DNA from: JAGQIB01 sp041393395
GTDB taxonomy: Bacteria; ARS69
Direction: 5' to 3'
Assembly: GCA_041393395.1 (NCBI GenBank)
Contig: JAWKKG010000004.1
Span: 434,001 to 498,000 of the forward strand
Length of the DNA: 64,000 nt
Below the pieces are notes generated by a model. It did no database searches, was not told the DNA's origin, and was given only the letters and a program-made list of their open reading frames with translations. This document shows positions 1-8,813 of this stretch, in pieces. The position numbers and the translations under genes were made by a program. Numbering within the stretch: the first letter of the stretch is position 1; each line of letters opens with the position of its first letter.

Positions 1-301
1 GAAGCTCTTGAAGCGCGGCGGCAACGTCCTGCTGCTCGACGAGCCCACGAACGATCTCGACGTGGAGACCCTGCGCGCGCTGGAGAATGCGCTCGAGGAG
101 TTCGCGGGCTGCGCCCTGATCATCAGCCACGATCGCTGGTTCCTGGATCGTGTGGCCACGCACATGCTCGCGTTCGAGGGCGACAGTCAGGTCGTGTTCT
201 TCGAGGGCGCGTACGACGAGTACGAGGCGAATCGTCGGGGCCGGCTCGGTGCCGCGGCCGACCGCCCGCACCGTCTCCAGTACAAGAAGCTCACTCGCTA
301 G
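1..301 (+). CDS. ettA: Energy-dependent translational throttle protein EttA, C-terminal fragment
   Basis: This is the last 99 codons of an ABC-F ATPase; the gene begins before the window. EttA binds the ribosomal E site and gates elongation according to the ATP/ADP ratio. The fragment shows the second Walker B and D-loop (VLLLDEPTNDLD), the H-switch (ISHDRWFLDR) and the short basic tail typical of EttA rather than of Uup or antibiotic-resistance ABC-F proteins; the phrase TLRALENALEEF is characteristic of EttA. It is a cytoplasmic protein without membrane segments. A strong hairpin follows, so this is the end of its transcript. Confidence 0.9.
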   Translation, partial: KLLKRGGNVLLLDEPTNDLDVETLRALENALEEFAGCALIISHDRWFLDRVATHMLAFEGDSQVVFFEGAYDEYEANRRGRLGAAADRPHRLQYKKLTR

Positions 302-371
302 GTCGGCGGCGACCCGGCCCCGCGACGGGACGAGTTCGTCACGCCGCGGCCGGCCGCGACCGCGAGGCCCA

Positions 372-420
372 AACGAGAGGGGGACGCTCTTGGGAGCGTC
401 CCCCTTCGTTCGTTTCCTTC
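372..420. terminator. Bidirectional intrinsic terminator between ettA and the YceI-like gene
   Basis: An 11-bp perfect stem (379-389 with 394-404) closes a TTGG loop, followed on the plus strand by a T-rich tract (TTCGTTCGTTTCCTT). It sits between two convergent genes and can serve both. Confidence 0.85.
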
Positions 421-430
421 GTGGGTGGTA

Positions 431-1036
431 CTAGCTCTTCGCGGGCGGGACCGTGGCCTCGAGGTGGATGTCGAGCTTCACCTCGTCGCCCACGACGACA
501 CCGCCGGCATCGAGCGTCTTGTTCCAGCTGATGCCGAAGTCCTGGCGGTTCACCTTGCCGGACAGATCGAGACCGATCGTCGGCGTGCTCGTGAACGGAT
601 TCGTGGCCACACCGCCGTACTCGGCGGTGAGCGTGACGCTCTTCGTCACGCCGTGCATCGTGAGATTACCCGTCACGACGTACTCGTCGCCGTCCTTCTT
701 CACGGACGTCGACTGGAAGGTGATCTCCGGGAACTCCGCGACGTTGAAGAAGTCCGGGCTCTGGAGGTGCCCGTCGCGCTTCTCGTTGTCCGTGTTGATG
801 GAGGCGGCCTGCACCACGGCGCTCATCTTGAGCGTGCCCGCGATGTCTGCGGGGTCCATCCAGATCTCGCCCTCGAAGTCGTTGAAGCGGCCCGGGACCG
901 TGGAGACGAGATGGCGCGCCTTGAAGCCCACTTCGGAGTGGCTCGAATCGACCATGAAGTGGTGGGTCTCCGCGCCGGCGACCACCGGAAGCGCGAGGGC
1001 CAGGACCGCGATGACGGACATACGACTCTTGTTCAC
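431..1036 (-). CDS. YceI-like periplasmic lipocalin-fold protein
   Basis: A 201-aa secreted protein of the YceI family, a lipocalin-like beta barrel that binds isoprenoid-type or amphiphilic ligands in the periplasm. The GTG at 1036 is chosen as start because GGGAGG lies 9 bases upstream and it gives a short signal peptide (MNKSRMSVIAVLALALPVVA, cleavage after AGA). The mature protein begins with the family signature VDSSHSEVGFKARHL, followed by GRFNDFEGEI and a C-terminal KLDIHLEA strand. An in-frame ATG at 1210 would add about 58 unlikely residues. The ligand is unknown. It is divergent from glucokinase. Confidence 0.88.
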   Translation of the reverse strand: MNKSRMSVIAVLALALPVVAGAETHHFMVDSSHSEVGFKARHLVSTVPGRFNDFEGEIWMDPADIAGTLKMSAVVQAASINTDNEKRDGHLQSPDFFNVAEFPEITFQSTSVKKDGDEYVVTGNLTMHGVTKSVTLTAEYGGVATNPFTSTPTIGLDLSGKVNRQDFGISWNKTLDAGGVVVGDEVKLDIHLEATVPPAKS

Positions 1037-1308
1037 GTACTCAATCCTCCCGTGAAGGTTCGACGCCCGGAACCCCCGGTCGTCGGGTTCGTTCCGTTCC
1101 TCCGGACCGAGGCCGCTCGGCCGGTACAGTCGGGGCCCTGAGAATTGCCCGGCGCGGTCGAATCGTGCGACCATGCCGCGGGTCTCGACCGGGCGGCCAG
1201 GTCGGACCATGAGCCTGGGATGCGGAGGCGATCGATGCGGATTCAGGATTACAAAGTCGCCTATTCGGGGTGTGGGTCGTGCGAAGCCCGCGCGCGGGGA
1301 GGTCGTCC

Positions 1309-2286
1309 GTGATCCTCGCGGCCGACGTCGGCGGGACCAAGATCCAGCTCGCGCTCTTTTCCGGGGCGGCCGACGGTCCGGTCAAGGAGACCGAGCGTTT
1401 CCTCGCGACGGGGGACGTCCGCTCCCTGCCGGACGAGATCGCGAGATTCGCGACGGAGTCGCGCGAGCCGATCGACGCCTGTGGTCTGGGGGTGGCGGGC
1501 CCGGTGGCCGGACGCCGGGTGCAGGGCGCGAACCTGCCCTGGCCGATCGACGCCGACGAGATCGCGGCCCGGCTCGGTGTCCCCGTCGTCATGGACAACG
1601 ACCTCGTGACGAGCGCGGCCGGGCTGGCCGCGCTGAAGTCCGACGAGCTCGACGTGCTCCGCGAGGGACGCGCGCGCCCGGGAGCGAACCAGGCGCTGCT
1701 GTCGCCGGGGACGGGTCTCGGCGAATCGATCCTGCTTCCGGACGGGGAGGAGTGGCGCGCCGTGCCGAGCGAGGGAGGGCACGCGGACTTCGCGGCCCGC
1801 ACCGACGAGGAGTGGGAGATGACGCGCTGGCTCCGGAGTCGGTTCGGTCGCGCGAATCTGGAGTTCGTCCTCTCCGGACCCGGACTCGCGAACGTGTTCG
1901 AGTTTCTCTGTGATCGCGACGGCCTCGACCCGGTGACGGTGCTGCGCGGAACCGGAGACAACGGGCCGTTGCCCGCGCGCGTGGTGGCGGCGGCGCGCCG
2001 TGGCGACGTGCCGCTCGCCGAGCACGCCCTTCGATTCTGGATCTCGGCGTTCGGTGCGGCCGCCGGGAATCTGGTTCTGCGGGGGCTCGCGCTCGGCGGG
2101 TTGTGGCTCGGCGGGGGAATGCCTGCCCGTCTCGCGCCCGAACTCCGCGCGCCGACGTTTCTGGAGGCGTTCCTCGACAAGGCGCCCCACCGCGCGTTGC
2201 TGGAGCAGGTCCCGATCCGGCTCGTGCTTTCGCCCGAGACGACCTTGAAGGGTGCCGCCCGCCTCGCGTTTCGCGCGCGCGCCTAG
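1309..2286 (+). CDS. glk: Glucokinase
   Basis: A 325-aa ATP-dependent glucokinase of the Glk family, converting glucose to glucose-6-phosphate in the cytoplasm. The N-terminal ATP-binding motif ADVGGTKIQLALF, the MDNDLV segment with the likely catalytic Asp, TGLGESIL, the sugar-binding SEGGHADFA and the late GGLWLGGGM all match the family, and the length is close to that of E. coli Glk. The GTG at 1309 is preferred because GGGGAGG lies 6 bases upstream; an earlier start at 1270 would add 13 residues before the conserved motif. Its stop codon overlaps that of the convergent amylase gene, and both act on glucose or glucans. Confidence 0.88.
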   Translation: MILAADVGGTKIQLALFSGAADGPVKETERFLATGDVRSLPDEIARFATESREPIDACGLGVAGPVAGRRVQGANLPWPIDADEIAARLGVPVVMDNDLVTSAAGLAALKSDELDVLREGRARPGANQALLSPGTGLGESILLPDGEEWRAVPSEGGHADFAARTDEEWEMTRWLRSRFGRANLEFVLSGPGLANVFEFLCDRDGLDPVTVLRGTGDNGPLPARVVAAARRGDVPLAEHALRFWISAFGAAAGNLVLRGLALGGLWLGGGMPARLAPELRAPTFLEAFLDKAPHRALLEQVPIRLVLSPETTLKGAARLAFRARA

Positions 2287-3749
2287 AGCTCGGCGCGGAG
2301 CACCTCCACGCCCCAGCCCGGCAATCGCAGCGAGGTGCCGGCCAGTTCCGTTGCGCGCGCGTTCCAGGTCCGGTTCGTCAGCAGCTCGGTCCATGCGATG
2401 GTCTCGCCCCGCGCCTGGCCGGGAAGCGCGATGCGTCCCGCGGAATCGTTGGCCGAGAGATTCGCCACGACGACCCGACACTCCGTCGGCGATGTCCACG
2501 CGCTCGCCACGATCGGCGGGGCGTCGCCGTCGGTCTCCGCCCGAACCTCCGGAGCGGACCACGTCGCTTCGTCCGGTACGGTGAGTGCGCGCCACAGGAG
2601 CTCGTGCCAGCGAACCGAGTCCTGATCGATCGCCTCGAGCGGAGCACGACCGATCTGAACGGGCACGTGGTCGCGGGCGCCCTCCATCTGCCCTTCGTGG
2701 AGGAAACGCAATCCTGGCAGCGAGAACGTGAGCGCGGTTGCCGCGCGCTGACGCTCGCCGAAACAAGTCCGGGCGCGAGTCTCGTCGTGATTCTCGAGGA
2801 CGTGCGCGCCGAACGAGAGCTCGCCGGAAGCGAGACGTCCGCGGACCGCGGCGACGTCGCCACTCACGAGCGCGTCGTACCAGTCCTTGTCGTAGATCCA
2901 GTCGAATCCGGCTTCGTGAAGACGCGGCCCCGTTCCCCAGTATGCCTCGGCGAGGAGCGCGAAGTCCGGGTGTCGCTCGCGGATCGCCGCGATCGCCTCG
3001 CGCCAGAAGTCGCCGACCTCGTCGGCTGGTCCGGGGCCCCAGGTGCGCGTGAACACGTCGGGCAGCACGAGCATGGCGACGTCGCAGCGGAGACCGTCGC
3101 AACGCGCGGCGAGATCCAGCACCAGATCGGCGAGGGCGCGGCGCGTGTCGCGGCGCCGGTAGTCGATCTGCACCGTGTCGCTCCAGCCGGCGAAGTGGGG
3201 GTCGCGACCGTGCGCGAACACGCGGTCCTCACCCTCCGGCGTGGTGTGCACGAACCAGTTCCCGGGTTGGGCCGCCAGCTTCCGGGCATCTCCCCGGACG
3301 AACCGCTCCGGGTGGGAGGTCAACCAGGGGTGGTCGATCCCGAGGTGGTTCGGAACGAAGTCCAGCACCAGACCGATGCCGCGTTCGTTCAAGCGTCGCC
3401 GCAGGTTGGCGAGCGCCGCCCAGCCGCCGGCGGCCGCGGGCGGCTCGTATCCGGCGATCGAGAACGGGGAGCCCGCGACGTCGGCAGGCACCCAATCGGG
3501 GATGAGTCGCTCGTACGTCGCGAGCAGTTCGGGGTAACCGAGCGCCAGTCGCCGGGCGAGCGGGCCGGTGCGGGCCGTTCCCATCACCCAAAGCGCGTGA
3601 ACGCCGAGCGCCTGGACGCGATCGAGATCCGAGTCCGGAATATCGTCGAACGTCGCGCGCCGACCGAGCGACGCACCGGTGCGCGCGAGCCACGGGCGGG
3701 CCGAGATCTCTAAGAGAAAAGGCGTACTCGTTTGGCGGATCGGATTCAT
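2283..3749 (-). CDS. Alpha-amylase family (GH13) glycosidase
   Basis: A 488-aa GH13 enzyme with all four conserved regions: DFVPNHLG (region I, about residues 130-137), GLRCDVAML with nucleophile D223, LLAEAYWG with acid/base E268, and ENHDE with H321 and D322. A beta-sandwich C-domain follows from about residue 400. No signal peptide is visible, so it probably acts on glycogen or maltodextrin in the cytoplasm; the exact specificity (amylase, trehalose-related or transferase) cannot be told by eye. It is convergent with glucokinase, sharing overlapping stop codons, which suggests a glucan-to-glucose-6-phosphate link. Confidence 0.85.
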   Translation of the reverse strand: MNPIRQTSTPFLLEISARPWLARTGASLGRRATFDDIPDSDLDRVQALGVHALWVMGTARTGPLARRLALGYPELLATYERLIPDWVPADVAGSPFSIAGYEPPAAAGGWAALANLRRRLNERGIGLVLDFVPNHLGIDHPWLTSHPERFVRGDARKLAAQPGNWFVHTTPEGEDRVFAHGRDPHFAGWSDTVQIDYRRRDTRRALADLVLDLAARCDGLRCDVAMLVLPDVFTRTWGPGPADEVGDFWREAIAAIRERHPDFALLAEAYWGTGPRLHEAGFDWIYDKDWYDALVSGDVAAVRGRLASGELSFGAHVLENHDETRARTCFGERQRAATALTFSLPGLRFLHEGQMEGARDHVPVQIGRAPLEAIDQDSVRWHELLWRALTVPDEATWSAPEVRAETDGDAPPIVASAWTSPTECRVVVANLSANDSAGRIALPGQARGETIAWTELLTNRTWNARATELAGTSLRLPGWGVEVLRAEL

Positions 3750-3822
3750 GGTCCGACTCTTTTACCACCTCGATGTCCGATTGACGACGCGTTCGTCGCA
3801 CCGTCGATTCACCACGCGAACG

Positions 3823-3851
3823 TTGACACGCCCGGAGCGAGGACGTTAACT
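3823..3851 (+). promoter_or_regulatory. Candidate sigma-70 promoter for the SatD-like gene
   Basis: TTGACA at 3823-3828 is followed after 17 bases by TTAACT at 3846-3851. The -35 box is perfect and the -10 box is weak (3 of 6 matches). It lies 27 bases before the ATG at 3879. Confidence 0.5.
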
Positions 3852-3878
3852 AGATCGACTCCTGCGGAGGAAGGGTGC

Positions 3879-4487
3879 ATGGCAGCGATGGAAGCACCCG
3901 GCGCCGTCATTCTCCTGGAAGCTCGCGGACGCAGAGGAACTGAGCCCCCGGCGGAGGTGCTGGGGGACGCGCGGGCCCTACTCGAAGCGCACGGGAATGA
4001 TTGGGTCCCCGGGACCGGTGGCGGTCTTTCGGGTTCGCTCACGATGCGCGCGCCGGCCGACGCGTTCGCGTTCGTCCATGATTTGCGGACTCGCCTGCGT
4101 GTGTCGGGGGCGGAGGCCCGCGTGCATCTTGCCGTCGGATTCGGGATCGGTGACGAGCTCGTGGCGGCCCGACTGGCCGGAGAGGCTTTCCGGGGGCTCG
4201 GCCGCAAGGGGCGATTCCTGACTCGAGCCCTCACGCCGGATGCGGATTCGAACGTCGTGCTCGGCGCACTCACCCGCACGCTCGACACGCTCCTCAAGGG
4301 CTGGACGGACGCCCAGTGGGAGGCCATCTCCCACCGGGACCGGGGCCGGACACTGCAGCAAATCGGGTCCGAGCTCGGAATCGCCTACCAGAACGTCAGC
4401 AAGAGATTGATCGCGGCCCGGTATGGCCTCTATCGTGAGGTCCTCGAAGCCGCGTCTCTCGTGTTCGTCCGGGCCGGAACCGTCTGA
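3879..4487 (+). CDS. SatD-like protein with C-terminal helix-turn-helix
   Basis: A 202-aa cytoplasmic protein. Residues 1-110 look like a divergent SatD-type alpha/beta domain: a first strand AVILLEARG, a helix, and a late GFGIGDELV turn followed by a LAGEAFRGLGRKGRFL helix. The C-terminus carries a sigma-region-4-like helix-turn-helix (TLQQIGSELGIAYQNVSKRL). The pairing of an N-terminal domain with a C-terminal HTH resembles SatD-family proteins, but I am not certain of the family. The ATG at 3879 is chosen because GGAGG lies 8 bases upstream. The function is unknown; the HTH suggests DNA binding. Confidence 0.6.
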   Translation: MAAMEAPGAVILLEARGRRGTEPPAEVLGDARALLEAHGNDWVPGTGGGLSGSLTMRAPADAFAFVHDLRTRLRVSGAEARVHLAVGFGIGDELVAARLAGEAFRGLGRKGRFLTRALTPDADSNVVLGALTRTLDTLLKGWTDAQWEAISHRDRGRTLQQIGSELGIAYQNVSKRLIAARYGLYREVLEAASLVFVRAGTV

Positions 4488-4548
4488 GCTTCCGGCCCGG
4501 ACCGTTCGGCCGGCCCTCGATTCACCACATCTCTGGAGAAGACCGTTC

Positions 4549-5571
4549 GTGAGCAAGCACGTCGTCACGCTTTTGCCCGGCGACGGGATCGGCCCGGAAG
4601 TCGTGGCCGTCACCGTCCGCGCCATCGACGCCTTGGACGTCGACATCACCTGGGAAGAGGGACTCATCGGCGAGAGCGCAATGCCGGTGCACGGCACGAC
4701 GTTGCCGGCCGAAGTGCTCGACTCGATCCGGCGCAATGGTTGCGCGCTGAAGGGACCCACGACGACGCCGGTCGGCGGCGGGCACGTCAGCGTCAACGTC
4801 GGACTGCGGCGCGCCCTTTCCCTGTTCGCGAACTTCCGACCGATCCGGAACATCCCCGGCGTGGACGCACGCTACGAGAACGTGGATCTCTTCGTCGTCC
4901 GCGAGAACACCGAGGGACTCTACCGCGGCATCGAGCACGTGATCGTGCCGGGAGTCGTGGAGTCGCTGAAGGTGATCACGGCGGAAGCGTCCACCCGCAT
5001 CTCCCGGTTCGCGTTCGAGTTCGCCCGCAATCGCCAGCGTCGCAAGGTGACGGCCGTCCACAAGGCGAACATCATGAAGCTCTCGGACGGGCTGTTCCTC
5101 GATTGCTCGCGGGCGATCGCGAAGGAGTATCCCGAGATCGAGTACGAAGAGCTCATCGTGGACAACATGTGCATGCAGCTCGTGATGGATCCCACGCGCT
5201 TCGACGTGCTGCTGTCCGAGAATCTCTACGGCGACATTCTCTCGGACCTCTGCGCGGGGCTCGTGGGCGGGCTCGGGTTCGCCCCGGGCGCGAACCACGG
5301 GGAGAAGGTCGGTCTGTACGAGCCCGTGCACGGCTCGGCGCCGGACATCGCGGGCAAGAACCTCGCGAATCCGATCGCGTCGGTGTTGTCCGGAGTGATG
5401 ATGCTCCGGCACCTGAAGGAGCACGACGCCGCGGACCGGCTGAAGGAAGCCGTGTTCCGGCACCTCGCGAAGGCTCAGGTGCGCACGCGCGACATGGGCG
5501 GGACCGCGACGACGACGGACGTGGGCGACTCCATCGTCCGCGAGATCGAATCGGCGCCGGTCGGGACCTGA
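4549..5571 (+). CDS. icd: Isocitrate dehydrogenase (probably NAD-dependent)
   Basis: A 340-aa member of the isocitrate/isopropylmalate dehydrogenase family, catalysing oxidative decarboxylation of isocitrate to 2-oxoglutarate. Key motifs are GDGIGPEV, KGPTTTPVGGG and SVNVGLRRAL (substrate loop of IDH, unlike LeuB), RENTEGLYRG, and the cofactor loop HGSAPDIAGKNLANP, in which the Asp favours NAD over NADP. The short length fits the homodimeric NAD-type class. The start is GTG at 4549 with GGAG 10 bases upstream. The neighbouring convergent genes encode a 2-oxoacid:ferredoxin oxidoreductase that could use its product, making a consecutive TCA step. Confidence 0.85.
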   Translation: MSKHVVTLLPGDGIGPEVVAVTVRAIDALDVDITWEEGLIGESAMPVHGTTLPAEVLDSIRRNGCALKGPTTTPVGGGHVSVNVGLRRALSLFANFRPIRNIPGVDARYENVDLFVVRENTEGLYRGIEHVIVPGVVESLKVITAEASTRISRFAFEFARNRQRRKVTAVHKANIMKLSDGLFLDCSRAIAKEYPEIEYEELIVDNMCMQLVMDPTRFDVLLSENLYGDILSDLCAGLVGGLGFAPGANHGEKVGLYEPVHGSAPDIAGKNLANPIASVLSGVMMLRHLKEHDAADRLKEAVFRHLAKAQVRTRDMGGTATTTDVGDSIVREIESAPVGT

Positions 5572-5625
5572 TCGGTCCACCCTCGACGGCCACGGCGCGA
5601 CGCGACTCCGGCCGAAACGACCAGC

Positions 5626-5660
5626 GGCCTCCGGAGGAGACTCCGGAGGCCGTTCCTGTC
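5626..5660. terminator. Bidirectional terminator hairpin between icd and korB
   Basis: A perfect 11-bp stem (5626-5636 with 5641-5651) with a GAGA tetraloop lies between two convergent genes. The downstream T content is modest (GTTCCTGT). Confidence 0.75.
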
Positions 5661-5685
5661 GAGATCGGCAATCGGCGCGTCTTCG

Positions 5686-7158
5686 CTAGGCCGTCGGCTC
5701 GAACGCCGTGATCTCCTCCCGCACCGCCTTCGCGCCCCAGCGGTAGGCCTCGAGGTTCATCGGGATCATCGCGCACTTGTCCGCGAGCGCTCGCTCGATC
5801 CGCGCGATGAGCGCCTCCTCGGAGACGAGATCCGTTGCCTCCCGGAGCGCGCCGACCGCGACCATGTTCTTCACGAGCATGCGTCCGAGCGAAAGCGCGA
5901 TGTCGGTCATGGGCACCGGGATCGCGCGGACGTCCGGCAACTCCGGGACGTCGCGGATCACACTGGAATCGTAGAGCACGATACCGCCGGGAGCGACCCG
6001 CGGTCCGAACTTCGCGAGACTCGGCGCGTTGAAGGCGACCAGCACGTGCGGTCGCGGTGAGGCGGGGGAGAGCACTTCCTCCTTCGCCACGTGGACGTCC
6101 GCGTAAGACGTGCCACCGCGCGACTCCGGGCCGTAGCTCGGGATGTGTGTCGCGTCGTAGCCCTCGTCGATCGCGGTCTTCGCCACGAGCAGCGCGGCGG
6201 TCTGCGCGCCGTCGCCGCCGGCGCCGGCGAACTTCAGCGCGATGTCGGTCGGGTGCAGGTGCTGCGGGAACCCGCGCGGCGCGGACCCCTTACCGGCGGG
6301 GGCCGCGTCGATCAGCCCCGTCAGCTCCTCGGCGTCGAATCGCGCGGGACCGGGCAACGTCATCGCGTCGCGGGTCTCGTCCTTCAGGACCCCGAGCGGG
6401 AACGCGGGCACCATGTGCTCGCGAACCCAGTGCTCGGCCTCGACCGGCGTGAGCTTCAGGTGCGTGGGGCACTCGGACAGGACTTCGACGAAGCCGAATC
6501 CGCGCCCTTCCGCCTGCAGCTGAAGGATCTTCTTGATCGCCTTCTTCGTGCGCACCCGCGACTTCTGATCGAACAGTGCCGTGCGCTCGACGTACACCGG
6601 GCCGTCCAGACCTGCGATCATCTCGGCCACGCGGAGCGGCGCGCCGTGGAACGGCCCGCGCCCCGTCGGCGTCGTGGTGGAGGTCTGGCCGGGCAGCGTG
6701 GTGGGCGCCATCTGGCCGCCGGTCATCCCGTAGATCGCGTTGTTCACGAAGACCACGCTGATCGGCGCGCCGAGCTGGGCGGCGTGGAGGATCTCCGCGA
6801 GTCCGATGGACGCGAGGTCGCCGTCGCCCTGGTAGCTCACGACGATCGCCTCGGGATTCGCCATCTTGTGTCCGAGCGCGACGGCCGGCGCGCGGCCGTG
6901 GGCGGCCTGGCTGTTGCCCACGTCGAAGTAGTAGTACAGGAACACCGCGCAGCCCACGGGGGAGATCGCCACCGTACGATCCTGGAGCCCGAGCTCCGCG
7001 ATCGACTCGGCGAGGTACTTGTGGAGCAAACCGTGGCCACAGCCCGGGCAGTAGTGGGTCGAAGCCCCCTTCAGTCCTTTCCCGTGCGCGTGTCGGTCGA
7101 AGTGCTGGAAGAACGCGGTCGGATGCGACGGCGTGGCGTTTCCGGTCGCGGCGCTCAT
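5686..7158 (-). CDS. korB: 2-oxoacid:ferredoxin oxidoreductase, fused beta-gamma subunit (probably 2-oxoglutarate)
   Basis: A 490-aa fusion. Residues 1-285 are the thiamine-diphosphate beta subunit: CPGCGHG at 37-43, a GDGDLASIG TPP motif at 111-119, and NNAIYGMTGGQ after it. Residues about 300-490 form a gamma domain starting with GAGGDGAQ and containing PSYGPESRGGTSYADVHV. The enzyme oxidatively decarboxylates a 2-oxoacid to acyl-CoA and reduces ferredoxin. The ATG overlaps the stop of korA (ATGA at 7155-7158), so the two are translationally coupled. Substrate assignment to 2-oxoglutarate rests on the adjacent icd and the CPGCGHG type of beta subunit; another branched or short 2-oxoacid is possible. 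Confidence 0.82.
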   Translation of the reverse strand: MSAATGNATPSHPTAFFQHFDRHAHGKGLKGASTHYCPGCGHGLLHKYLAESIAELGLQDRTVAISPVGCAVFLYYYFDVGNSQAAHGRAPAVALGHKMANPEAIVVSYQGDGDLASIGLAEILHAAQLGAPISVVFVNNAIYGMTGGQMAPTTLPGQTSTTTPTGRGPFHGAPLRVAEMIAGLDGPVYVERTALFDQKSRVRTKKAIKKILQLQAEGRGFGFVEVLSECPTHLKLTPVEAEHWVREHMVPAFPLGVLKDETRDAMTLPGPARFDAEELTGLIDAAPAGKGSAPRGFPQHLHPTDIALKFAGAGGDGAQTAALLVAKTAIDEGYDATHIPSYGPESRGGTSYADVHVAKEEVLSPASPRPHVLVAFNAPSLAKFGPRVAPGGIVLYDSSVIRDVPELPDVRAIPVPMTDIALSLGRMLVKNMVAVGALREATDLVSEEALIARIERALADKCAMIPMNLEAYRWGAKAVREEITAFEPTA

Positions 7159-8543
7159 GACGTCACCTCCGAGGTTGCCTGGACCGCGTCGAAGATCTCG
7201 TCTTCCTGCGGAACCACTCCGCCCATCCGGCGGACGCCGCGAATCGGGATCGGAGGAGCCCCGGCCTTGGAGAGAGCCAGGCGAACCTCGTCCTCGAGCT
7301 GACCGGCGCCGGCCTCCACGATCACGAGCTCGCGCACGTGCGGGAGGTGCACGAGCAGATCGTCGATCGGGAACGGCCACAAGGTGAGCGGGTAGAACAT
7401 TCCCGCCTTCACGCCTTCGTCGCGCAGGCGGGCGACCGCGCCCTTGGCCATCCGGGCCGGGGTGTTGCACGCGATGAGCAGGATCTCGGCGTCTTCCGCC
7501 TGCCAGGAACGAGATCGGGCCTCCCGCGCCGTGATGCGAGCGTACTTGTCCTCGAGCATGCGGTTGTGGGCTTCGAGCTCGTCCTCGGCGAGGTAGATCG
7601 AGTTGATCAGGTTGCCGCGGTGCTCGGCGTCGCCGAACACGGCCCAGTCGGGAAGCTGCGGGCGGAGCATGTGGTCCGGGAGCTTCACGACTCCGGTCAT
7701 CTGACCGAGGTAGCCGTCGGCCGCGACGATCACCGGGTTGCGGTACTCGAATGCGATCCGGAACGCCTCCATGGTGCAGTCGAGCATCTCCTGCGGCGTC
7801 GTCGGGGCGAGGACCACCGCGTGGGTGTTCCCGTGACCGAGACCGCGACACACCAGCTTGATGTCGGACTGCTCGGGCGCGATGTTGCCGAGTCCGGGGC
7901 CGCCCCGCATGACGTTGATGACCACGGCCGGCACCTCGGCGCCGATCATGTACGAGATCCCCTCGAGCATCAGGCTGAAACCCGGCGAACTCGTGAACGT
8001 GAGGCAGGGGAGGCCGGCTCCGCCGCAACCGTACATGTGGTTGATCGTGGCGACCTCGCTCACCGCCTGCAGGAACACGCCGTCGAGCTTCGGCAGCAGC
8101 GCGGCCATCAGCTCCGCGCCCTCCGTGGACGGCGTGATCGGATAGCCGAACACGTGCCGGCAGCCGGCGAGAAGCGCGCCGATCGCCGCGGCGTGATTGC
8201 CCTTGAGGATCAGCGGCTCGCGCGCGCCGAGCGGGATACGTTCCGGGGAGCGATCCGCGCGGGACGCGGTTCGCGCGCCGGAGCGCTCGCCGAACAGGTG
8301 ACGTGGATCCTCGAGCTCGTAGCCGTCGGTGGAGAGGCCGTAGGGCTCCGGGCACGCGGAGAGACACACTCCGCAGCCGTTGCAGACGTCGAGATCGATG
8401 ACGACGGGGACGAGCCCCGAGTCCTGGTTCACGTCGTGGCCGATCGTGATGCAGCCACGGGGGCAGGCGTCGATGCACCGACCACAGCCTTTGCAGAGGG
8501 CCGGCAGCACGACGGGTTTGGGTCGCTCGACGGAACGCACCAT
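7155..8543 (-). CDS. korA: 2-oxoacid:ferredoxin oxidoreductase, fused ferredoxin-alpha subunit
   Basis: A 462-aa protein with an N-terminal 2x[4Fe-4S] ferredoxin domain (CKGCGRCIDACP at 17-28, CNGCGVCLSACP at 54-65) fused to the alpha subunit from about residue 105. The alpha part shows KGNHAAAIGALLAGC, FGYPITPSTEG (binding of the pyrophosphate side), and a PFOR domain II ending LVIVEAGAGQLEDEVR. The ferredoxin module passes electrons from the TPP site to free ferredoxin. AAGGAG lies 6 bases before the ATG. This is the first gene of a two-gene operon with korB. In many organisms these are four separate subunits. Confidence 0.85.
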   Translation of the reverse strand: MVRSVERPKPVVLPALCKGCGRCIDACPRGCITIGHDVNQDSGLVPVVIDLDVCNGCGVCLSACPEPYGLSTDGYELEDPRHLFGERSGARTASRADRSPERIPLGAREPLILKGNHAAAIGALLAGCRHVFGYPITPSTEGAELMAALLPKLDGVFLQAVSEVATINHMYGCGGAGLPCLTFTSSPGFSLMLEGISYMIGAEVPAVVINVMRGGPGLGNIAPEQSDIKLVCRGLGHGNTHAVVLAPTTPQEMLDCTMEAFRIAFEYRNPVIVAADGYLGQMTGVVKLPDHMLRPQLPDWAVFGDAEHRGNLINSIYLAEDELEAHNRMLEDKYARITAREARSRSWQAEDAEILLIACNTPARMAKGAVARLRDEGVKAGMFYPLTLWPFPIDDLLVHLPHVRELVIVEAGAGQLEDEVRLALSKAGAPPIPIRGVRRMGGVVPQEDEIFDAVQATSEVTS

Positions 8544-8739
8544 GAACCGCTCCTTTCGCGTCGGGGCAGCGACGTGCCCCAGGAGCCGGGGGCGGGAGCC
8601 GCGGGTCGCGCCGGAAGGCGGGATCCGGGCAGGGAAACACCGATCGAGACTATCCAGGAGCGGGCCAACGGCCCGTCGGGGATTTCCGAAGGTCGGGGGA
8701 TGAGACCCGGCGGCCGATCGACCGCCCGGGAACGGAAGA

Positions 8740-8772
8740 GGCGCCGGGGGCGACCCGTCGGCCCCCGGCGCC
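8740..8772 (-). terminator. Terminator hairpin downstream of the DUF5916-like gene
   Basis: A perfect 12-bp GC-rich stem (8740-8751 with 8761-8772) with a 9-base loop, 41 bases past the stop of the minus-strand gene ending at 8814. On the minus strand it is followed by CTCTTCCGTT. Confidence 0.7.
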
Positions 8773-8813
8773 CACTTTCCTGCGGGTCGAGATCGGACCG
8801 GCCTCGCCGTCGG

